NCBI RefSeq assembly: GCF_000210075.1 | Contig: NC_021017.1 | Location: 5,411,037-5,475,036, forward strand | DNA length: 64,000 nucleotides | Source of the DNA: Bacteroides xylanisolvens XB1A | Lineage (GTDB): Bacteria; Bacteroidota; Bacteroidia; Bacteroidales; Bacteroidaceae | Reading direction: 5' to 3' | In this document: one piece after another, positions 36,269-45,647 of the stretch | Layout of the letters: every line of letters starts with the position of its first letter | Position numbering within the stretch: the stretch's first letter is position 1 | Program-made: the position numbers and the translations under genes | Notes under the pieces: model-generated | Databases searched by the model: none | Seen by the model: only the letters and a program-made list of their open reading frames with translations | What the model was told of the DNA's origin: nothing

Positions 36269-37374
36269 AATGTTATACTTAAAATTACAGTATATTTATT
36301 TTCATTCTCTATCTGCTTCAGTTCATACCGACCGGGATACAACAGCCCCAATCTGCGTTGAATATTCACAAGTCCTATCCCTCCGACTTTCCCTTTACTA
36401 ACGGCAACTTCCGGTGTGGAATTCTCGCATCGAAACTCTAATCTATCATTATCAACTTTAAAAGAAACGTGCACATACGAAGGATGCTCGCTGTCAAAAC
36501 TATGCTTTACCGCATTCTCCACAAAAGGAATAAACAATAACGGCTGAATCCAAATGGAATCTGTCTCTCCATGTTCCTCCATCGTAAACTGAAAATTATC
36601 ACGACGGATCTTTTCCAGATTCAGATAATCATTTAAGAAATGAATATCCGATGCTAACGAAACTCTTTCTCGCGAGCTGTCATTTATCTGATAGCGCAGT
36701 AAATCTTCTAATTTGAAAAGTACTTTGGATGCTTCTTCCGGATTTCTCTTTATCAGGACATTGGCATTATTCAGCATATTAAAAAGAAAATGCGGATTAA
36801 TCTGATTTTTAAGAAACTTCAGTTCCGATTGTAAAGTCGTGGATTCCAGTTCATCAATACGCAGGTTATAGCGTAGCCAATGCATGAACAATGAGATAGC
36901 TGCAGAGCCTGCCATGACAAAGCCAATGGTCAGTATGCCCGAAAAAGCATTGATAAAAGTGGCAAAACCATTGGGATCTTTTCCGGGCAGAATCACTTCA
37001 AAAAGCAAACCTTGGGTAACTGAAAGAAAAGTAATGACTGCTATATTTGTAATGACTGCCATCAACACATAACTACCCCAACGATTCTTCAACAGGAAAT
37101 AAGGAACCAATACATACAGGTTTATATATATCACCATATTCATAGAAGCAAAATATGCCAGACATCCGCCCAGTCGCCTCCCAAAAGAGACTGTTTGTAA
37201 AGGCTCATACCAAAGGACATTGATTGTTATCAAAACAACAACCAATTGCAGCAGCAAATGCCTGTATATCCGATAACGGGGACTCAATAGAAATGCAGTG
37301 ACACTTTTATCATTCATATTTCTGTCAGTGGTATTTTTATTGAAGTCATTACCATGATTGGTATCCCTACTCAT
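36265..37374 (-). CDS. LytS-type sensor histidine kinase (active form)
   Basis: A 369-residue inner-membrane kinase with about four membrane segments (40-165) and no large periplasmic domain. The His_kinase (PF06580) core is intact: QINPHFLFN with His195, the N-box FVENAVKHS and the G-box GGIGLVNIQRRL. It probably phosphorylates the LytTR regulator that follows with a 4-base overlap. The start overlaps the end of the degenerate kinase by 4 bases, so all three are translationally coupled and the two kinases may act as a pair. Confidence 0.93.
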   Translation of the reverse strand: MSRDTNHGNDFNKNTTDRNMNDKSVTAFLLSPRYRIYRHLLLQLVVVLITINVLWYEPLQTVSFGRRLGGCLAYFASMNMVIYINLYVLVPYFLLKNRWGSYVLMAVITNIAVITFLSVTQGLLFEVILPGKDPNGFATFINAFSGILTIGFVMAGSAAISLFMHWLRYNLRIDELESTTLQSELKFLKNQINPHFLFNMLNNANVLIKRNPEEASKVLFKLEDLLRYQINDSSRERVSLASDIHFLNDYLNLEKIRRDNFQFTMEEHGETDSIWIQPLLFIPFVENAVKHSFDSEHPSYVHVSFKVDNDRLEFRCENSTPEVAVSKGKVGGIGLVNIQRRLGLLYPGRYELKQIENENKYTVILSITL

Positions 37375-38453
37375 GACTCACCTCCTTTCAGTTCCAGCCA
37401 TATACTGCCGACAGCCAATGACAATCTGTAACGGCTTCCATACAAAATATCCAATCTTTGTCTGATTCTTTCCAGCCCTTTATCGGACGACAAGAGATTT
37501 ACTTCAGGACAAGCGCAAGCGAAAATAATCGTACCCTTTTCCGCTTTCAAATGAGTTTTCAATGAAACAGGAGGCTGTATCTGTTGCTCGTCTATTGCTT
37601 TGACTATATATTGTACAAAAGGGATGAAAAGCAAAGGTGGTACCAACATTCTATTCACTTCGCCTTCGGAAGTAAATTCATAGTAAAATTGTGGTCGGGA
37701 GGTCTGTTCCAATGTCAGGTAATTAGTAAGAAATGTAATTTCGCTACTAAGCAAGACTTTGGCCCTATTGCAGTCATACAACTGATAGCGGAGAAGTTGG
37801 CTTAACTTCATCAACATCTTTGAGGCTGTTTCCGACTCACTCAACGTTAATTCTCCCGATTGGTGCAATGTTTTAAAAAGAAGTTCAGGGCTAATCTGTT
37901 CTTTTAACCGTTCCACTTCAGAAACGACATGGGCTTTCTCCATTTGTGAAACACGCCGGTTATTAATCATCCACTCCTTCAGGAGAACTGTCATCGTACC
38001 TCCTATCATACACAGCGTAGATAACATAAAAGAAGAAATATAGTCCACTACCATGTGCATCGAAAAATAAGAACCTCGCGCATGGAGTTCCGGCCAATAG
38101 GAATATGCCATGTATTCTATTGACATCTGTATCAACAGAGCTACGATCATCGCAGCAGAAAGTAATGACAAATAGGTCAGATAATGTCTCTTCAACAAAT
38201 ATTTCGGAAAGAGTTGGAAAAGATTCAAGTAGATAACCGCTACATAAGTGAGCAGGTAAAGAAAGGTAAATGTGTAAATCCATCCGCCCAATATATCCTT
38301 ATAATCCAAAAAGATAATAAAGACCTGATTGAAAGAGATCGTCCCCAGCACCAGGATAAGTACCAAATACCGCATCCATCGTAAGTCCGGACTAACGAGA
38401 AATCGATATAAAAAGGTAGATTCACTACCTGTTGCAAGTGTTTCAGTTGTCAT
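37371..38453 (-). CDS. Degenerate LytS-type kinase, probable pseudokinase
   Basis: A 360-residue paralogue of the next gene with the same layout (about four membrane segments to residue 160, then a His_kinase-like region). The catalytic marks are lost: the phospho-acceptor motif reads QISPELLFK, with Glu190 in place of His; the N-box reads FVQYIVKAI, without the Asn; and the G-box reads DKGLERIRQRL, without GxG. The frame is intact and the packing residues (LRYQLYD, LTNYLTLEQ) are kept, so it is maintained as a non-catalytic protein. A role as a regulatory heterodimer partner or ligand receptor is inferred. Confidence 0.85.
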   Translation of the reverse strand: MTTETLATGSESTFLYRFLVSPDLRWMRYLVLILVLGTISFNQVFIIFLDYKDILGGWIYTFTFLYLLTYVAVIYLNLFQLFPKYLLKRHYLTYLSLLSAAMIVALLIQMSIEYMAYSYWPELHARGSYFSMHMVVDYISSFMLSTLCMIGGTMTVLLKEWMINNRRVSQMEKAHVVSEVERLKEQISPELLFKTLHQSGELTLSESETASKMLMKLSQLLRYQLYDCNRAKVLLSSEITFLTNYLTLEQTSRPQFYYEFTSEGEVNRMLVPPLLFIPFVQYIVKAIDEQQIQPPVSLKTHLKAEKGTIIFACACPEVNLLSSDKGLERIRQRLDILYGSRYRLSLAVGSIWLELKGGES

Positions 38454-38510
38454 ACGCTTTATTGGGGACGAAGATAAAACATTTTTCCGGTTAGACTCTA
38501 TACCGTATCT

Positions 38511-40988
38511 CTAAAATTCAAGCTTATAACTCACATTCGTCAATATCGTAGAATTGTCGCTGACATCTATTCTTCCAGTTTTCACATTATATTCATGCCC
38601 GTAATGTTCTTTAGCACCCGTAAAGTTAAGTCCTTTCACTGCAAATTCATGTGATACTTTTCTCTTGTTGATACGATAACTGACAGTATAATTACCAATC
38701 AACATAGGAGAATATTGTTTTGAGAAAGCTTTCGTTTCGTCATATTGCACTTCTTTATCCGGATGATTCATCGTTGCCTCCAAGTCAATCGGAGAATATC
38801 GATCACCACCTTGCAAGGTTAGTTTCAGGTTGACACTAAGTATATTCTGTTTATTTCTTCCCAGCATCCATTCTTTACCGATGAGTCCGTTTATCACATA
38901 ATTACGGTTAAACTTCGTGTTATACCACACACCGTCCCCACCCCGGTAACGGGAATCAAACCAAGAACCCGAAATCATATAATAAAGTCCTTTCTCCAAA
39001 AAACGTTCGAAGGTAATGTCTATTCCCACATTGCGTCCTCTTCCTTTATTAACCAACGCATCTTCCACATAAAAATCAGAACGGTTAAGTACGGAGTAAG
39101 AACTATCCGCCATTACTGGGACATCATGCAAAAACTGGATATATGGTTCTATCTTCAGATTCATGCGATCAGAAATCTTGTAACCGAATGATAACATAAT
39201 GTGCTGTGCTTTTGTAAAATCAAGATCTTTATTGACGGATTGATTGCCTGTACTTTTCGTTTTAACAAAATATACATCCATCTTTTCCATACGACTGTAC
39301 ATTCCATAAGCCAACGCAAAGGTTGTTTTTGGAGTAGCTTGCCACTTCAAGCCAACCCGTGGTTCTACAGACCATTTATTGTTCAGAGTCAGAAGCTGTC
39401 CATAGATTCCTGCATTAAGGGTCCAACGCTCTGTTAATCCCACCGATGAACTATTGTAGGCTGAAATCAGACTTGTATTACCTTTTCCTTGAGATACAAT
39501 TTCCAGTGGTTCGGCTTCATAAGGAGCAATGGAAAGATCCATTTTGTAGAACATATTGGTATAGGTGAATCCTGTCTTGTTCGTAAAACGGTTACTGAAT
39601 TTACGATTAAAGGTAGTGGTAAATATCAGGTTGGTATATTTTGAATCAAGATCCATATAAGGAGTAGACTCCATCGAATGGTTGAACAAGGTTGCTCCTC
39701 CGTCGAGTTGCGAATAGGTAGCGGCTATCGTGGTCTTCAACGATGCGTCATTATTAAAGAAATAACGATGGCTGACACCTCCGGCTGCCATATATTGCTT
39801 GTCTCTTGATTCACTGCGGTCGCCCCAATAATCCCATTTCTCTGTGTTCTTCTCAAAATCACTGGTGAACTTATCAATCAGGCTCGTTCCCCAAACAGAG
39901 AACGTTCCGGCTTTCTGTGTTGGAAAGTTGAGTTTGAGGTTCAGGTCCTGATAATCCATCGTTCCTCCTTCAAGATTCAGAAGTCCGGTTGTAGAATAAC
40001 GGTAATTGAAAATATACGATGCTTTATGTTTCTTGCTCAAAGGGCCTTCGGAAGCGACGTCGATTCCCATAATTCCCACCTGAATGGTATTTTCGTTCTT
40101 TTGGTTGTTGCCGTTACGCAATTTCATGTCAAAGACTCCGGATACAGCATTTCCATATTCGGCAGGAAATGCTCCGGTGAAAAAATCAGAGTTTCCAAGC
40201 ACTTGTGAACTTAGAGAGGAAAGGATTCCTCCACCCAACGTAGCGATGTCCGCAAAATGATTCGGATTAGGAATTTCGACATCCTCCAGTCTCCATTGCA
40301 ACAGATGTGGGGCATTGCCATGAATAGAAATTCCATTGGAAGAAACGCTGGGAGCTACTCCGGCAAAAGCAGAAACCAAACGTGCGGGATCATCAAATCC
40401 ACCTGCATAACGGCTCGCTTCTTCTACACTCAACATACGTGCTCCGGTAGTAGCCATCTTATTCATTGCTTCTTCCTTGTTCGTCCGCGCACGAATTATT
40501 ACTTCGTTTAATTCGTTCACGCTTTCTTTCAAAGGTATTTCCAAATATATTTCCTTGGCGGAGGTCACCAGTATTTCTCTGAAAATGCCCGGTTCATATC
40601 CCATAAACGCAGCTTCTACGGTATGTCGCCCGACAGGAACCTGCGGTATACTGAAACGACCAAGACTGTCTGTTATCGTACCCGCCCCCTCTTTTTCAGA
40701 TAGCTTTACTGTTGCATACGGTATCGGAAACTTCGAGTCTCCATCTATAACAATCCCACGGATGGTCTGCACCGGACGTCCTTTCCGTCCTGTTGTCTGG
40801 CTGAATACTGTTACAGACACAAATAAAGCGGTCAATAATAGGATCCATCCGCCATAACGATATATTTTCCGGGAAAGTTCTTCACTTAGAACTTTTTCAA
40901 AAGTTTTGAGCACTGTCCCACACTCATCTAAAGAGACACCCGACTGAATAGATATTTTCTCTAATAATCTAGTTTTATTCATCTTCAT
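38511..40988 (-). CDS. TonB-dependent receptor with an HU-like N-terminal segment
   Basis: An 825-residue protein. Residues 3-40 (MNKTRLLEKISIQSGVSLDE, then CGTVLKTFEKVLSEEL) resemble the first two helices of HU DNA-binding proteins. A membrane/signal segment follows at 48-63 (WILLLTALFVSVTVFS), then a carboxypeptidase-regulatory-like domain (about 73-165), a plug and a barrel ending NVSYKLEF. The plug lacks the SusC signature, so it is an ordinary TonB receptor without a SusD. No other ATG lies between the HU-like part and the signal segment. It is upstream of the two kinases and the LytTR regulator, all leftward. Confidence 0.88.
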   Translation of the reverse strand: MKMNKTRLLEKISIQSGVSLDECGTVLKTFEKVLSEELSRKIYRYGGWILLLTALFVSVTVFSQTTGRKGRPVQTIRGIVIDGDSKFPIPYATVKLSEKEGAGTITDSLGRFSIPQVPVGRHTVEAAFMGYEPGIFREILVTSAKEIYLEIPLKESVNELNEVIIRARTNKEEAMNKMATTGARMLSVEEASRYAGGFDDPARLVSAFAGVAPSVSSNGISIHGNAPHLLQWRLEDVEIPNPNHFADIATLGGGILSSLSSQVLGNSDFFTGAFPAEYGNAVSGVFDMKLRNGNNQKNENTIQVGIMGIDVASEGPLSKKHKASYIFNYRYSTTGLLNLEGGTMDYQDLNLKLNFPTQKAGTFSVWGTSLIDKFTSDFEKNTEKWDYWGDRSESRDKQYMAAGGVSHRYFFNNDASLKTTIAATYSQLDGGATLFNHSMESTPYMDLDSKYTNLIFTTTFNRKFSNRFTNKTGFTYTNMFYKMDLSIAPYEAEPLEIVSQGKGNTSLISAYNSSSVGLTERWTLNAGIYGQLLTLNNKWSVEPRVGLKWQATPKTTFALAYGMYSRMEKMDVYFVKTKSTGNQSVNKDLDFTKAQHIMLSFGYKISDRMNLKIEPYIQFLHDVPVMADSSYSVLNRSDFYVEDALVNKGRGRNVGIDITFERFLEKGLYYMISGSWFDSRYRGGDGVWYNTKFNRNYVINGLIGKEWMLGRNKQNILSVNLKLTLQGGDRYSPIDLEATMNHPDKEVQYDETKAFSKQYSPMLIGNYTVSYRINKRKVSHEFAVKGLNFTGAKEHYGHEYNVKTGRIDVSDNSTILTNVSYKLEF

Positions 40989-41170
40989 GATTTTATTCCG
41001 TTTTTATTTCGTCACGAAGATAAGGCAGAGATCAGCACTAATTTTTCAAATGAGACGAACGTGTCCCATTTGTAGACTAAATGCAAAATTAGCAAGATGA
41101 AAAATAAAAGAAAAGAAGAATATCGCTTTTAAAGGATATATAACCCATTCTAAAGGTGGTGTGACTTTCA

Positions 41171-41713
41171 TTAAAGTCCTTTGGTAATTACAGGCAACCC
41201 AAATAAGCCCTTTTGCAAAGTCAGAATCTTCGGCCGACCTGTCTTTGTCTTATTATAAGTAGAAGGAGATACATGCAATGTTTCTACATTCCCATTTTCA
41301 AAAGCTACCTGCAAATAATATTCTTTACGAACACCATCCGACACATAACGGTGTCTGCCGACTCTACGGGTTTTCTTGTGTGTTTCCACATATTTTTTCT
41401 GTACCATGACTTTCTCTTCATGCGTGGAAGCAGAATCGGCAAACCAGTAATTCCCCCCAAGAAACAATACACAACTGATAGCACCGACACAAACCAAATG
41501 GCAACAACAATTAATTACTTTATTATCCATTGTTGTCAGCCAAATCCATCCTTTATAGAAAGGAATTGTTGCTATCACTATTATAAGTGCCACTCCAACA
41601 GGTATCCACCAGGCAGCTAATGTATCTTCGTATACTACATAGGCAACTCCACATGAAATAATAATCACGAGAATCATCAGGATACGAAGTGCATTAATAA
41701 ATATAATTTTCAT
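41171..41713 (-). CDS. Small membrane protein of unknown function
   Basis: I use ATG 41713-41711 (MKIIFINALRILMILVIIIS), giving 180 residues; the frame continues to 41887 but the -7 element at 41734-41741 lies inside that extension. It has three membrane segments (about 7-25, 32-50 and 68-88, with CCCHLVCVGAISC) and then a soluble C-terminal half with a basic KKTRRVGRHRYV stretch and EYYLQVAFENGNVETLHVS. I do not recognise the family. It stands alone between the TonB receptor and the sialic-acid locus. Confidence 0.65.
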   Translation of the reverse strand: MKIIFINALRILMILVIIISCGVAYVVYEDTLAAWWIPVGVALIIVIATIPFYKGWIWLTTMDNKVINCCCHLVCVGAISCVLFLGGNYWFADSASTHEEKVMVQKKYVETHKKTRRVGRHRYVSDGVRKEYYLQVAFENGNVETLHVSPSTYNKTKTGRPKILTLQKGLFGLPVITKGL

Positions 41714-41733
41714 GATATTGTAATATATGTCTG

Positions 41734-41741
41734 CAAATATA
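41734..41741 (-). promoter_or_regulatory. -7 element for the small membrane protein gene
   Basis: The minus strand reads TATATTTG (TAnnTTTG), 20 bases before ATG 41713. It supports the shorter start. Confidence 0.55.
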
Positions 41742-41906
41742 CAGAATTGGCCAAATAAATAAGACAATTCCACCATTAAATAATAAATGAATGAGATATT
41801 ATCAAAAAAACTACAATCTAAATCATTATCAGACTGTAGTTTTATTAACTTATGCTTAAAGGCAAATTCTATCATCGGCATCCACAAAGTAGCCCTAAAA
41901 GTATTC

Positions 41907-43990
41907 CTATTCTTTTATAAAAGAAAGAGTTTGATTTATATGCCTGGAGGATGTTCCTAGAAAAATTGTATATTGTCCAGTATTTGTTTTCCAACTATGT
42001 GTCTGATCATCCCAAAAAGCTAAATCCTTGGAAGTTATTATAAACTCAAGGATTCGATTTTCCCCAGGTTTCAAGGATACTTTCTCAAATCTTTTTAGTT
42101 CTTTTTCGGGACGTAATACACTTGGCTGGTTCTCTTTGATATATAATTGTACCACCTCAGCTCCTTCACACTTACCTGTATTCGTAAGAGTAACAGAACA
42201 TTTTATAGTCTGTTTATCATTCATCTTGTTAGATGATAATCGTGGTTTTGTCAAAGCAAATGTTGTATAGGATAGTCCATATCCAAAAGGATAAAGCGGT
42301 TCTATCTTCTTTGTATCATACCACCTATATCCAACTAATACATCTTCCTTATAATTAACATCATACACATTAATAAGATGCTCATTTTTAAGCTCATTAT
42401 AGAGTGATGCCCCTTGTGGCAAATATCCCCATGCCGGTGAATCTTTAAATGACCTTTCTATAGTCATCGGTAATTTTCCTGATGGATTTACTTTTCCGAT
42501 AATAATATCAGTAAGTGCTTCAAATCCAGATTGTCCTCCATACCAACCATAAATCAAAGCTGCTAATTGTTCGTTCCATGCTGACATATCAATCGCAGAC
42601 CCAGTATTGATAATAGCAATAGTGTTAGGATTATTTTTAGTGATATAGCGCATAAATGATTCGTCTTCCCTAGGTAAAGCAAACGGACGTTCTACGGCTT
42701 CTTTATCCCGTGTACCCATACTCAATAAAACAACATCAGCCTCTTTTATCTCTGCCACAGTAGGCTTTTCAATATAATATACAGTTCGCCCAAAGACTTT
42801 CTGCAAAGCATCAATCAGACTTACATTATTATACCCTATCACTTCTGCCGCACCATAGCCACGAGGTATTTCATATACAAATTTACCGGTTAATAATATT
42901 TTTCTATTTTTTGTAGGATCAAGCGGTAAAATTTCATTCCTGTTTTTAAGTAATACCACACCTTCTTCTGCAACTCGCCTCGCAGTCTGCTCATGTTCAG
43001 GATATTTACTTAACAAAGTCGTGTCATACTTAGGCCTGCTATAAAATCCCATGGCAACACAAGTAGCCAAAGTGGGCCGTATCATATCGTCTAAATCCTT
43101 CTCTGTTATTTTCTTTTCATGATATAAATCCAATACTGATACTCCAAAATTATATGAACCCGGCATTTCCAGATTTTGACCTGATTTAATAACCTTTTCC
43201 AAATCCCACACAGAATTCCAGTCACTCATAACCAACCATTTAAATCCCAGCTTTTCTCTAAGAATCTTCTTTATTACATACGAACTTTGTCCTGCCCATT
43301 CGCCATCGATCTGATTATAAGAAGTTATTACAGACATAGCTCCTGCATCTATCCCAGCTTTAAAACCCGGCAAATAGATTTCATTCATAGCACGTTCTCC
43401 GATAATGGAATTACTCCGTTTACGATAAAATTCAGTATTATTCCCGTAGAAATGCTTTAAACATGCCGCTGTACCCGTACTTTGAAGTCCGGTCACATAT
43501 TGACTGACCATTTGAGATACCAAATAGGGATCTTCTCCAAAATATTCAAAATTTCTGGCACATTGAGACTGTCGATAGATATTTAATCCGGGACCTAACA
43601 AAACCTCAATTCCTCCAGCTCTACATTCTTCTCCAATAGCTTTAGCATATTGGTAAGATAACTCCGGTGAAAATGTTGAGGCTAGCAAAATGGGAGAAGG
43701 AAAAGCTGTTGAACGTTCCAGTTGCTTTACAACGTTAGGATCAGGCAAATTATTCCGGATATTAACCCCTTGTGTCGCATCCGACAAATAAACAGGAAGT
43801 ATTCCTTTTTCTTCAAAACCTTTGATAAAAAACTTATTATAGCCCCTAACCATGGCGCTTTTTCCTCAATTGTCAGCTTCTTTAATAATTCATCCGCCTT
43901 CTTGTATGCTTCACTTGTCTCCATTACCTGTTGTGCATATAAACCAATGCAATTTACAAGCATGAAAATCAATAGAAAAAGTTTTTTCAT
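41907..43990 (-). pseudogene. Glycoside hydrolase family 3 enzyme, frameshifted near the N-terminus
   Basis: The frame from 43990 gives a signal peptide (MKKLFLLIFMLVNCIGLYAQ) and ADELLKKLTIEEKA, then turns to nonsense. The frame from 43853 carries the rest of a GH3 protein (MVRGYNKFF onward), including LGPGLNIYRQSQ, CLKHFYGNN, the nucleophile region WLVMSDWNS and a C-terminal fibronectin-III-like domain. Adding one base near 43854-43858 (GCGCC to GCGGCC) restores EEKAAMVRGYN and a 694-residue enzyme. GH3 members cleave beta-glucosides, xylosides or GlcNAc; the substrate here is not clear. It is last in the sialic-acid locus. The break may be real or a sequencing error. Confidence 0.85.
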
Positions 43991-44009
43991 ATTCTGATAT
44001 TAATTGAAT

Positions 44010-44048
44010 GTGGAACTTCTCTTTTACTGATTAAAAGAGAAGTTCCAC
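44010..44048 (-). terminator. Perfect 16-bp intercistronic hairpin before the GH3 gene
   Basis: GTGGAACTTCTCTTTT (44010-44025) and its exact complement (44033-44048) enclose a 7-base loop. No T run follows on the minus strand, so it may trim transcription into the GH3 gene or protect the upstream mRNA end rather than end it fully. Confidence 0.7.
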
Positions 44049-44057
44049 AATTAGTTT

Positions 44058-45629
44058 TTAGTTATTGTATAAATCTTGTATTTCTTCTTCTGACAATATT
44101 CTGTTATACAAAATAAAATCATCCAGATAACCATTCAAGAAGTTCTCAGGTGCAAATTCTCCATTAGTAAATCGATAGTTACAACCAATATAGTATGGCC
44201 AATTATCTACCACCTTGTCAACAACCCCTTTCTTTTCAATAACTTTCTGCCCATCTATATACAAATAACTATCTCTTTTTCCATCCACTTTCTTATAAAT
44301 ACATACATAGTGATGCCACTCACCGTCATCCATTCGTTTACCTTCATATTCAGCCCAGTTTCCTGCTTTTCCCTTGTATTCTACACAGAAAACAACAGTT
44401 TTACCACTGGTATCAAGTCTAAACCAACTTTGTCTGGGCACAGGATCGGTATAAGTAGCACCAGGTCCCACACCTTGATGAAAGACTGCATTCTTAGCTG
44501 TCATATTTGAAACCTTCACCCAAAATGCAACTGTAAATTCACTATCCGTATAATGATTCTTCAATCCTTCTTCAGGAATAGACAAAATTGAATAATTTTG
44601 CTTGTCGCCTTGGAAGTGTGCTGCAAATCGACATTCAGCACTTTCTCCGGAAAAGCGCGCCTGAGAATTATATACACTGGAACCAGCTCCTGCCGTAAGT
44701 TCCTCAGGATTCAATTGATTTGGACCTGCATCTTTATTATCACCATCGAATGGCAAATACAATACTAACTTTTCTGCAGAAACAACATATACATAACCTT
44801 CTTTCTCTTTCGTAGAGCTATTTACTGAGTTTTTAGCTTTCAACGTCACTTTGTATTTTCCTGGATTATTATATTGCACTACAGGATTTTGTTCTACAGA
44901 ACTGGCTGGAGTACCTCCTTCAAATGTCCATTCCCATTCTTCAACCGTTCCTAATGTCTTATCCAAGAAGTTAATATATCCCCCGGCATAAGTATTCCGG
45001 CATTGTGCACCAAAATCAGCGGCAATCGCATTTTTATCAATAACAGTAATATAATCCTCTCTTACTTTGTCCGAAGACGCTTTGGGATTCTTAGCTGTCA
45101 ATTTAATAGTATAGATTCCCGGAGAAAGTGTCATTTGTGGATTTTGTTCTGTTGAAGTGATAACTGCTCCACCTTCTTTAGGTGTGAAACTCCATAACCA
45201 CTCATTCGGATAGCCTTTGGACAAATCTTTAAAAGAAATAACATCTTCATTTGTAGCAGTAGTTTTATCTGCAGAGAAGTCAACAGTTATCTGCGACGGA
45301 TAGTTAACAGTAATATATTGTTCCTTCACCATTTCGTTTGCTTCTTCTCCGCGTCCGACCGACAAGGTAACCGAATAAACTCCAGGCTTATTATATACAA
45401 CATTAGGACTAAATAAGATTGAGGTTTCTGGTTCTCCACCTTCGAACCGCCAATTCCATTTAGAAGGTTCACCAGTAGATATGTCTTTGAAAGTAATACT
45501 TTCTCCGATTGTGACTTCCTGAAGATCTGATTCGAAAGCAGCTTGCAAGGACTGCAAATCATCTTCAGAACAAGCCAATAACAATATCACAACAATACAC
45601 TGTAATAAATATATAGTTTTTCTTTTCAT
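44058..45629 (-). CDS. Surface lipoprotein with three PKD domains and a LamG lectin-like domain
   Basis: A 523-residue lipoprotein (lipobox LLAC, Cys20). Three PKD repeats follow at about 28-110, 115-197 and 200-285, each with the pattern F-x-D-x-S..W-x-W-x-F and a PG-x-Y-x-V-x-L end. Residues about 290-520 are a LamG/concanavalin-like domain (LVLYLPFDGDNKDAG, FTVAFWVKV, DGEWHHYV, YLDDFILYNRILSEEE). In a SusCD locus this build suits a surface glycan-binding protein in the SusE/F position. No hydrolase motif is seen. It sits 18 bases after the sialidase gene. Confidence 0.85.
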   Translation of the reverse strand: MKRKTIYLLQCIVVILLLACSEDDLQSLQAAFESDLQEVTIGESITFKDISTGEPSKWNWRFEGGEPETSILFSPNVVYNKPGVYSVTLSVGRGEEANEMVKEQYITVNYPSQITVDFSADKTTATNEDVISFKDLSKGYPNEWLWSFTPKEGGAVITSTEQNPQMTLSPGIYTIKLTAKNPKASSDKVREDYITVIDKNAIAADFGAQCRNTYAGGYINFLDKTLGTVEEWEWTFEGGTPASSVEQNPVVQYNNPGKYKVTLKAKNSVNSSTKEKEGYVYVVSAEKLVLYLPFDGDNKDAGPNQLNPEELTAGAGSSVYNSQARFSGESAECRFAAHFQGDKQNYSILSIPEEGLKNHYTDSEFTVAFWVKVSNMTAKNAVFHQGVGPGATYTDPVPRQSWFRLDTSGKTVVFCVEYKGKAGNWAEYEGKRMDDGEWHHYVCIYKKVDGKRDSYLYIDGQKVIEKKGVVDKVVDNWPYYIGCNYRFTNGEFAPENFLNGYLDDFILYNRILSEEEIQDLYNN

Positions 45630-45647
45630 ATCAGTAATGTATTAAAT

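Noticed and set aside
41714-41887. Longer start for the small membrane protein at 41887
   Set aside because: A -7 element lies inside this stretch, and the shorter start gives a normal hydrophobic N-terminus.
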